64,000 nucleotides of DNA, taken from positions 4,960,001-5,024,000 of the forward strand of contig JAZHRO010000062.1 of the NCBI GenBank assembly GCA_037157565.1. Direction: 5' to 3'. Position 1 is the first letter of the stretch. Each line of letters starts with the position of its first letter. The notes below the pieces were generated by a model. It made no database searches, was not told the DNA's origin, and saw nothing but the letters and a program-made list of their open reading frames with translations. The DNA comes from Thalassia testudinum. Lineage: Eukaryota > Streptophyta > Magnoliopsida > Alismatales > Hydrocharitaceae. Below are positions 56,348 through 64,000 of this stretch, in pieces. The position numbers and the translations under genes are program-made.

Positions 56348-57230
56348 CCAGACGTCTTTTAAGACGTCTGGGAGGTGGCCCAGACGTCGGACCAGACGTC
56401 TGGGATCGTTTCCAGACGTCTGGAAAATAGTTATTTTTCGCACGAGAGATTCGTCTGCGCGCCTGTGCGCGCAGACCCGCGATTCCTCTCTCTCTCTCTC
56501 TCTTTTTCCCTCTCTCTCTGCAGCTGCAGACCTGCCGCGCACTCTCTCCCTCCTCCTCGCGCGGCCTTAAAAGGCCACGCCTCCCCTCCTGTCGTCTCCA
56601 CCGTCCCCTTCCTCTTCTCCTTCCTGTGCGCGAGAGCGAGCGAGCGCGAGGGCGACAGCGGTGGCCGCAGTGAGCACGGAGGAGGTGCGGCGTGCGAGGG
56701 CGGAGCTCTGCCGTGAGGGCGAGCTCGTCGGAGCAGCTTGGCCGACCGGCGGAGGGCGCAGGGGGCGCGGAACGACGCGGAGAGGGACCTGCTGCAGTCT
56801 GAGCAGCAAGTGCGCAAGGTGCGACGCTGGCGGCGTCGCGAGCAGAGGTCGAGTGGTGCCCTGATTCTGGAAAAATTTCTAGAATCAGACGTCTGGGTTG
56901 ATAGCCAGACGGCGAGGGAGACGTCTGGAAGCTCATACAGACGTCTAAGAGGTGAGTATTCCGCTTTCTTCTTCCTTCCTGTCGACTGACCGTACTGAGG
57001 GAGGGAGTTGGATGTGCGCAGGCTAGGTGTTTCGCCATCCTTTGCGAATCAGACGTCTAGCTGTTGTACCAGACGGCGGAAGCGACCTCCAGACGTCCTT
57101 GGTTACCATCGGACGTCTTGGAGATAGGCCAGACGTCCCCGCAGACTTCTGGACGTCTGGGAAACCACGCTGAACAGGTAATTCTCTGATCCACTTTTTA
57201 AAACGTCTGGAAGAAGTTCCAGACGTCTGA
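56348..57230. promoter_or_regulatory. Phased CAGACGTCTG dyad array in the Tekay solo LTR
   Basis: Centres at 56353.5, 365.5, 385.5, 397.5, 417.5; 56890.5, 910.5, 922.5, 942.5; 57054.5, 074.5, 094.5, 114.5, 134.5, 154.5; 57204.5, 224.5. Gaps inside clusters are 20 (ten times) or 12 (three times). Confidence 0.9.
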
Positions 57231-58164
57231 TTTTGCACAGTATCGTCTTTTTCGACCCGTTTAGGGCCCGTTCAGGCTCCGTTTTCCGCGATTCGAGTTG
57301 CGTTCTTTTCAGAATTAATTCCTCTACCCGTCTACAGTAGCTATACACTATTTTGAGACACTCCTTGTGTTTGATCCTTGTGATAGGACCTCGTTCAGTT
57401 GCAGTCTTGGGAGTCGCGGAGGTACGCGGGATTCCCGATCACGCCCCCATTACTCCCGTTGTACCTGGTAGAGTGGCTTAAGTTTATTATTAAAATCTGT
57501 TAAAGTATGGAACCATAACTAGAATCTAGGACATTGCATGAATCCTAGGAATGAAAAATGTATGGAATGATAGCTCCTAGGTGATGCATGAATCCTAGGG
57601 CTGGAAAACTAGTTGTATGCTAGATCCTAGGATGTGGCATGAATCCTAGGATGGAAAACTAGTGGAATGTATAATACTGCAGTCTTGAAAAAATGGAAAG
57701 GAATATAAAGCTGCCTGTAAATTGAAATAACAACTGCCTATTATGAATAAAGAAACATGATTGAGATCATGGATTGTGAGAACGTGAAACTGGAAAGTGA
57801 AACATATGATGTTCTGAGATAAAGAGCTGGAACCCTACGGGGAATTAGGAGTGGTACTCCTGGAAAGAAAAAGGAATGGAATTGAGATGTAGTTTGTACT
57901 GTCTCTTGGGTACGCAGTACCAAGGGAAGTACCTGTACCTGTTTAGTGCAGAGTGGGGCCAGCCACCCTAGGGACCCGGGGTTAGGATTGGCCGCTCTGT
58001 ACCGACTTGCTGGCCCTCGTGTACGTAGTACCGAGGAGAGCTACTAGTGTTAGGAGAGTACTAGCTACCCCACGGGCCCCGGGGTTCTGCTAGTCTCCTT
58101 CACCGACTTGTTAGAACCACTAGGGCAAACCAGGGTAGTCAGGCGAGGGTGCGCAGACTGTGGA

Positions 58165-58230
58165 GGGGCAAGGCCCCGGTTTGGTTACTGTGGAGGGGTT
58201 GGACCCCTGTTACTGAGAGGGCTCTGCCCT
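58165..58230 (+). repeat. Three tandem short hairpins in the Tekay solo LTR
   Basis: GGGG(CAAGG)CCCC, GGGG(TTGGA)CCCC and AGGG(CTCTG)CCCT, at the same 30- and 23-bp spacings as 9781-9846. Confidence 0.7.
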
Positions 58231-60969
58231 GGTTCCGTGCTGTGCTTTGGGCGCACCCGTTAACGGAAACGACTGATCGCGTGCCAGTGCGGGTTAGCTA
58301 CCTGTGCGTTTATCGCGCGTGCCGTAGTCACCGCTACGTCTGTCAGTGACCTTGGGGTGGTTGACTGAGGGTAGGATCACCACGGGGGACTCTCCCGGCC
58401 AGGAGAGCACCACGTGCTACTTCTACTTTTGGAAAAGACTGCAATCAAGATCGTTCCCACGAGGAACATTCGAGATCAAGTAAAGGATCTGAGAAATAAA
58501 TGAAATAGTGAGAAAATTGAAAGATGTGAATAAAGGAAGTAATAGAACATAATAGCTACTGTACACTCTACTGTGGTCTTTAGTTAGTTTGCCACTCTAC
58601 TCAGCGTTTTGCTGACGTGTTACACTCGTTACCTTTTTCAGGACCAGGTGTTGAGCAGCCAGGGTCAGCGGCTGCAGAGGACGCTGGGCCGAGTAGGGTC
58701 CAGTAGAGTTACCACAGTCTTTTGTACCTCTTTTGTTTCTGTTATAGTGAGTAGTTCTTGTTTCCGCTGTACTTTCTTTACCTGCAGTTCATGTTATATG
58801 ATAAATGTTGTTCTACTGTTGTGGTGGTATCTACTATAGTAGTTTCTTTCCTTACTGCTGTACTTCCTGACTGTTAGTTATATTCATGCTGAATGTGGTT
58901 TATTTTACTGCTCTTTTGGTTACTTCCTCGTTGGACGACTAGGTCTTGGGATTAGTCGAGTCGGTCCGGTTCTCGTGTCTCGTAGGGACTCGGGAACCGG
59001 GTCGTTACAGCATGGGTAGTCGGGTCAGGCCAGGTCCGCGGAGGCATGGGTCGCGGATGAGACCGGGTCGGGTGAGTGGGACCACACCCCGTGGATCTGA
59101 GGTGATAAGGCAATGGCACTTTTTCAATTTAAGTGGTGCCTCCCTCTCGTCAGCTTCCAAGGTGGGACTAAATGTCCCACCTTCTTCTCGCGCGTGCCCA
59201 CAGCAGATGTCGTGCTTGATTGCAGCTGCAACTACGACCCTCGATACCAATTGAAGGCCTGGAGATGTTCGCGAAAGCTCTCCGCACGACCTGGGACTGT
59301 GCCCTGGAGTGGGCACAACCTGGAGAAGCTTGTAAGGTTGCTTCAAGCTTCCTTCTCAATGGTGGAGGGGCGACGAAACCTGAAATGCATGAAGACGGCC
59401 TCGTGGCCCTGTCAGATCATAGGAAAACCTTCGTCGTATCACCGCAATGGTGAGGCGAGGGTTGGCTGGCCGCGGGGCGGCCTAGGCATGGGTGCCTAGG
59501 TCGCACTATGGCCGTGAAGGTGGGTTAGGTCGGTGGAGGTGTGCAGTGTGTGTGGCGGTTGGTGAAGGTGCGGAGGATGATTAGTGAGTTGAGGTGGTGC
59601 TTAGGGACCGGTCAGCGAGGAGGGAGGTGGTCTGTGGTGGTGGAGGGAACTCGTCGGAGTGGTGGCCAGAGGTGAAGGGGATGATGGTGGTGGAGTGCAG
59701 CAGTGGTCATTTGAAGGAAATAAAGAGGGGAAAAGAATGTAGAGAGTGAGAGAGACTTATCTAGGGTATTTAGATCGAAGGGGGAAGACGGAGGGCGAGC
59801 GCGGGTGTCTGCCATCACCGGAGACGAAGACCCTGTGGTGAAGGAGCGGCGACGAGGAAGAAAAGCAGAGGGTGCGCTCTGGTACGGCGCGGCATGGAGG
59901 AACATGGCAGAGCGACGAGAAGATGGAGGGAGAGTCACCGGAAGTTGCGGGCAGTTGGCTGGAGTGAGGAGGAGATGAATTTGGGGGGCTTTCTCTGGCC
60001 AAATCAGCTTGAAGGAAGCAAAAGGATCTGAGCTTCCTTAAATAGGCGCGGGCAGAGCAAGATTCGCAAGGACGCGGTGAGAATACCATGCCGGAGGTAT
60101 GGCCGGAGGGAGAGCCATACCTCTCGAGCGTTTGCACGAGAGATATGGGACGTTTCAGAGCATGGGGAGCTGCCCGTGCGGTAGGGGGCGTCGCAGGGAA
60201 TTCCCCTTTTAGATCTTGGAGCAGCTCCCCATGAAATCAAGGAGAAAACCTCCGCACAAAGTCGCCGAAGGTATTGGTCCATGCTGCGATAGCAGAGGGA
60301 CCAAAATGAGGAAAGTGACGAGAAAGATGAGGGGGTCTTTGCAAAGGTTTTCAAAAGTTAAGGGCCAGAATGTAATTTGGTGGACTAAATTGCAAAGTAG
60401 GTCAAGATGACCTTCCCTTAGGTCCAAATTTTGGTATAAACCTAATTTGGACCTAAGGAATCCAATGGTTAAGTTGGATTTTAGGTTTGACCATGTTTGA
60501 CTTGGCATTTTGCATAAAAATCTAAATTAGGTCAAATATTGGGCATGGACCCCAATATAAGTCAAAACAGGTTCCGAAAGCCAAACTGAAGGTTCTAAAC
60601 CCTAGGGGATATTTTTCCATGAATTTTACAGGGTTTGATTGATTTTTATCTTTCCTGAAACCTTATGAATTTAAGTGGGAATGTTTTAGGGTTACAGAAT
60701 GTCATTTAATTTCTAAATTTCACAATAATCCTTTTTTGACTGAACCATCCTACTTTTTCTCTTATTAAGTCCAATTGACCTATGTCTAGACTCTTAGAAG
60801 TCCCGTTGATGCACTGCAATGGTAAAATTACAGTTTTACCCCTTCTTCATATTCTCATTTCAGATCAATAATCCCTTGAATTAGGCCTTCCTTTAAGTTA
60901 TGTAGGAGCTTTTGTTCACTTTATTAGGTCAAAATGTGCTAGTTAGGATTCATGATGAGGTTCTCATCA

Positions 60970-60978
60970 TACCCCCAT
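60970..60978 (-). other. Polypurine tract of Athila element A
   Basis: The minus strand reads ATGGGGGTA directly before the LTR start TGATGAG, identical to element B. Confidence 0.7.
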
Positions 60979-61600
60979 GCCTAGCTTTCGCTAGTTCCTT
61001 AGCAAAATTTTAAGGTTTTAACTTCTGTTCTAGGCCATGAATTCCTTTCACCAATTATGATAAGTGCTTTTTCTTCTTTAATTTGGCCAGAATGCTGACA
61101 ATGGGCCTAAAGGTACTCTAGTACCAACCAAGATCCGAACCTGTTCGGCTTTAGCCTCGATCCTCAACGAAAGTTTTTAAGGCCCGTAGGAACTACCAGA
61201 AGGTTTATTGGACTCCGTGGTTAAAGCACCCGTGCTTGAGACATTTTTAGCCTTGGTTTAGTTTGCAGTGTGTTTTGTAAGAGAGAGACAAAGGATTTAT
61301 TTGTTTGGAGAATTTTCTCTCTTTTCTTTTTAATTCTAGCTTCGGATTAGCTTCATAACACGGTCTGTATCAGATTCCTCGTCCCCATCATCAATCCTCA
61401 AAGGTCCCTGGTAATCGATGCTCCATGATAGCACCACCCATGGTAATTTCCAGAACCCTGGTTTTCGAGATTTTGAGATAATCCCGCCCATGGCATTCCG
61501 TGGCTGAATCCAAACCCTAGCAATTGACATTTCGTGATAATGTCATCCATGGTAGATGAACCAGCAAAGTGCTTACATGCCCCTGGTAGAATATGTAAAT
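60979..61600 (-). mobile_element. Athila element A, region between integrase and 3' LTR
   Basis: No env-like protein is readable. An open frame at 61530-61336 has no family resemblance that I recognise and overlaps degenerate tandem repeats, so I do not call it a gene. Confidence 0.5.
61406..61600. repeat. Degenerate tandem repeats (50-66 bp units)
   Basis: CCCTGG/CCCTAG starts lie at 61406, 61456, 61515 and 61581. The first three units also share a GATAAT-like box and a CCCATGG-like box. Confidence 0.6.
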
Positions 61601-64000
61601 ATCCTAAGAGACAAGCACCGAGGATACAATATGTTACGCATCTTCAAGTGACTCCCACCATCACTGATCATGGTCTTCGATTTCCTAAACCAAGAGAAGA
61701 TGTTTTACTTAACAAAGTCAATGACAGCCTTATGATCACATCTTCGGGTAGCGACTGCTTCGATCCATTTCGAGACATAATCAACTAAAACAAGTATGTA
61801 CTAAAAGCTGTTGGATGGTGGGAAGGGACCCATAAAATCGATGCCCTAAACATCGAAGATTTCAACAATCAAAATAGGATGGAGGGGCATCATGTCCTTT
61901 TTGGTCATAGTCCCTAATGTCTGGCAACGACAAGAAGTCTTAGCAAAGCTGTGTGCGTCCTTAAATAGGGAGGGCCAGTAAAATCCGGACTGCAAAACCT
62001 TTGCAGTCATTTTCTTCCCTGAAAAGTGGCCACCACAGGCTTGGTCGTGACAAAAGGATAACACACTTTGGACTTCTTCCTTAGGAATCACCTCCTAATG
62101 ATTTGGTCGGCACAGAGTCTAAACAGCATAGGATCATCCCAGAAATAGTGCTTGGCTTCAACCAAGAACTTATCCCATTGCTGTCTAGACTAGCCATGCA
62201 AAGTCTGTCCTACCACTAAATAGTTGACGAAGTCTGCATACCAGGGTAGCTTTCTTCCTTGCACAGCTAGAAGTTGTTCATTAGGAAAGGTCTCAGTTAA
62301 GGGTAATGGTGGTTCGATGTGGTCCGGGTGGAGTCTGGACAGGTGATCAGCTACAACGTTCTTGGATCTGGCTTTGTCGCGTATTTCCAGGTCAAATTCC
62401 TGCAAGAGTAGGATCCATCTAATAAGCCTGGGTTTAGTGTCCTTCTTGGTTAACAAATGCCAGATAGTCGAGTGGTTAGTATAAATTGTCACATGGGATC
62501 CTAGAAGATATGATTAGAACTTTTCTAATCCAAAGACTACTGCGAACAGTTCTTTTTCAGTGACAGTATAATTCCTTTGAGCCTCATCCAATGTCTTGCT
62601 CGCGTAGTAGATCACCACGGGTTTCTTTTCTCTTCCTTGTCCTAGGACAGCGCCGATGGTAAAATATGATGCATCGCACATAATCTCAAAGTCCTAGGAC
62701 CAGTCTAGGGGTTGTAATATAAGTGCAGTGGAGACCATTTCCCTGAGAGTGTTATAAGCCTTGATGCAATCAGGTGTCATATGAAAAAGGGCGTCTTTGG
62801 CTAGAAGGTCAATCAAGGGTTTAGAGAGTTTGGAGAAATCTTTAATGAACCTTCTATAGAAACCAACATGTCCTAGGAAAGATTGGATTTTCCGGATCGA
62901 ACTAGGAGGTGGAAGTTTGGAAATTAGATCAATCTTAGCTTGATCTACTTCAATGCCCCTATGCGAGATGATGTGACCGAGGAAAATCCCTTCCTGAACC
63001 ATGAAATGGCTCTTTTCCTACCTTAAAACCAGGTTGACCTCAATACATCGCTTCAAGATCTTCTCCAAGTTGCTAAGACAATGGTCGAATGAATTCCTGA
63101 ACACGAAGAAATTATCCATAAAGACTTCCAAGTATTCACCCACCATCTCTAAAAAGATGGCTAGCATGCAACGCTGAAAAGTAGCAGGTGCGTTGCATAA
63201 TCCGAATGGCATACGACAGAATGCGAATGTGCCATACGGACAAGTGAATGTGGTCTTCTCTTGATCTTTCGGTGCAATAGCAACTTGGTTGTTCCTGAAT
63301 ATCCATCCAGGAAGCAAAAATATTTCTGCCCTACCAATCGCTCGAGAATCCGGTCAATGAATGGCAAAGGGAAATGATCTTTCCTAGTGGCTTCATTAAG
63401 CTTCCTATAGTCGATGCACACCCGCCATGCAGTAGTGGTGCAGGTGGGGATGGATTCACCCTGATCATTGGTGACAACGGTGAGCCTGACTTTCTTGGAT
63501 ACCACTTGAGTAGGGCTCACCCAAGGGCTATCGAAAATTGGGTAAATGATATCAGCGTCAAGCCACTTGATTATCTCCTTTTTAATGATTTCTCGCATAT
63601 TTGGGTTCAATCGTCTCTGCATCTGGAGAGAAGGTCGAGCCACATCTTCCAAATAGATCTTGTGAGTGCAATAGGTGGGGCTAATTCCTCTCAAGTCGGA
63701 AATTGTCCATCCAATGGCTGCTCGATGTTCAAAGAGGGTTGCAGTCAACCTAAGCTCTTGTTCACTAGTTAAATGGGCATTGATAATCATAGGGAAGGTC
63801 TGGTCAGGTCCAAGGAAGACATACTTGAGATTATTGAGCAAAGGCTTCAGCTCGGGTGTAGGTGGGACAACATTCGACGGGTAAAGGAAAGGCAGGAGTT
63901 GATCAACATCAATCTCCTCAAATGGTGGTTGTAGAAGGTAATCAACTCTGCAAATGTCAATCTCCACAGGTTGGGATGGGTTAGGATAGTCATTGGCCGA
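61601..64000 (-). pseudogene. Athila-like pol pseudogene (element A), continues beyond the window
   Basis: Minus strand, from the window edge: a protease-RT linker, then RT with QRRLNPNMREIIKKEIIKWL, WRVCIDYRKLNEATRKDHF and FLDGYSG. A frame change near 63290 leads into EKTTFTCPYGTFAFCRMPFG. The catalytic box reads FMDN, the second Asp being replaced. After a stop come LGHIISHRGIEVD and FLGHVGFYRRFIKDFS. RNase H remnants follow ([27 protein letters not shown]). The integrase zinc finger is CHDQACGGHFSGKK...CRCQ (62091 down). The integrase core shows GIDFMGPF and ISDGG with stops, ending near 61600. The lineage is Athila by these phrases. It is non-functional. Confidence 0.9.

Larger units (their letters stand above)
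56331..59009 (+). mobile_element. Solo LTR of the Tekay-like family
   Basis: 2679 bp, TGTTACGTACG...ACCGGGTCGTTACA, flanked by GCATG at 56326-56330 and 59010-59014. It is collinear with the LTR at 7808-10612. Removing it joins two parts of the Athila A LTR, which then align with the uninterrupted plus-strand LTR near 1.96-2.08 kb. Confidence 0.95.
55484..60969 (-). repeat. Athila-like 3' LTR (element A), interrupted by a Tekay solo LTR
   Basis: Starts on the minus strand at TGATGAGAACC (60969), after polypurine ATGGGGGTA. It aligns with the plus-strand LTR at 46-2190, including the part just across the Tekay insertion. Proposed end CTCA at 55484, beside which GTAAT (55479-55483) would be the target duplication; its partner lies outside the window. 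Without the insertion the length is about 2.8 kb. A long polypyrimidine plus-strand tract (55690-56160) and an 18-base C run (56187-56204) lie inside. TATTTAAG at 60044-60037 (minus) is a likely TATA box. Confidence 0.7.

Noticed and set aside
56184..57038. 284-codon minus-strand open frame, the second longest in the window
   Set aside because: It crosses the border between the Athila LTR and the inserted Tekay solo LTR and reads through the dyad array. It cannot be an inherited gene.
61336..61530. 64-codon frame after the Athila integrase as an env-like remnant
   Set aside because: It lacks a membrane segment or known motif and coincides with degenerate tandem repeats.

Overview
This is plant nuclear DNA, almost certainly from an angiosperm with a repeat-rich genome. 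The retroelement lineages are the usual plant set (Tat/Retand-like, Athila-like and Tekay/Del-like Ty3-gypsy, SIRE-like Ty1-copia, a TRIM, a CACTA element). There is one host gene with five GT-AG-bounded exons, and an interstitial tract of degenerate plant telomere heptamers (TTTAGGG). I cannot name the species.

The only host gene that looks intact is an F-box protein gene on the minus strand (42294 down to 28918; five exons; 417 codons plus stop, no internal stop). Its fourth intron is 11,173 bp, because a 10.1-kb Tat-type Ty3-gypsy element (29277-39411) sits inside it with a perfect 5-bp target duplication (TAGAC). That element carries decayed gag-pol in the gene's sense direction. It also carries a decayed gene on the opposite strand, with its own TATA box, a spliceable 73-bp intron and a coiled-coil C-terminal part. 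Tail-to-tail with the F-box gene, at about 24.6-27.1 kb, lie short decayed exons of a P5A-type ATPase (PDR2/MIA-like) pseudogene with a TRIM element in one intron.

Layout: 1-6.7 kb, plus-strand Athila-like LTR and decayed coding remnant; 7.8-15.3 kb, an internally deleted Tekay element whose 3' LTR was hit by a SIRE-like copia element and then largely lost; 15.3-24.5 kb, AT-rich spacer, a probable LTR and Athila 3' and gag remnants; 24.6-28.5 kb, the ATPase pseudogene and TRIM; 28.5-43 kb, the F-box gene with the Tat element; 43-51 kb, a motif-dense AT-rich stretch, a copia-like LTR and a decayed CACTA element containing telomere-like repeats and a 260-bp foldback; 51-64 kb, nested minus-strand Athila elements. 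In this last block, the 3' LTR of one Athila holds a copia solo LTR (TSD GTATG) and the 3' LTR of the other holds a Tekay solo LTR (TSD GCATG).

The most striking signal is not a gene. LTRs of two unrelated superfamilies (Ty1-copia SIRE-like and Ty3-gypsy Tekay-like) both carry about 17 copies of the dyad CAGACGTCTG, arranged with the same spacing rule. Dyad centres lie exactly 20 bp apart, or occasionally 12 or 22 bp, which is one or two helical turns. A third LTR (45.9-47.2 kb) has a similar-looking array built on a different dyad (GTCGAC/GCCGATCGGC). This looks like a phased protein-binding array that different elements have acquired independently or exchanged.
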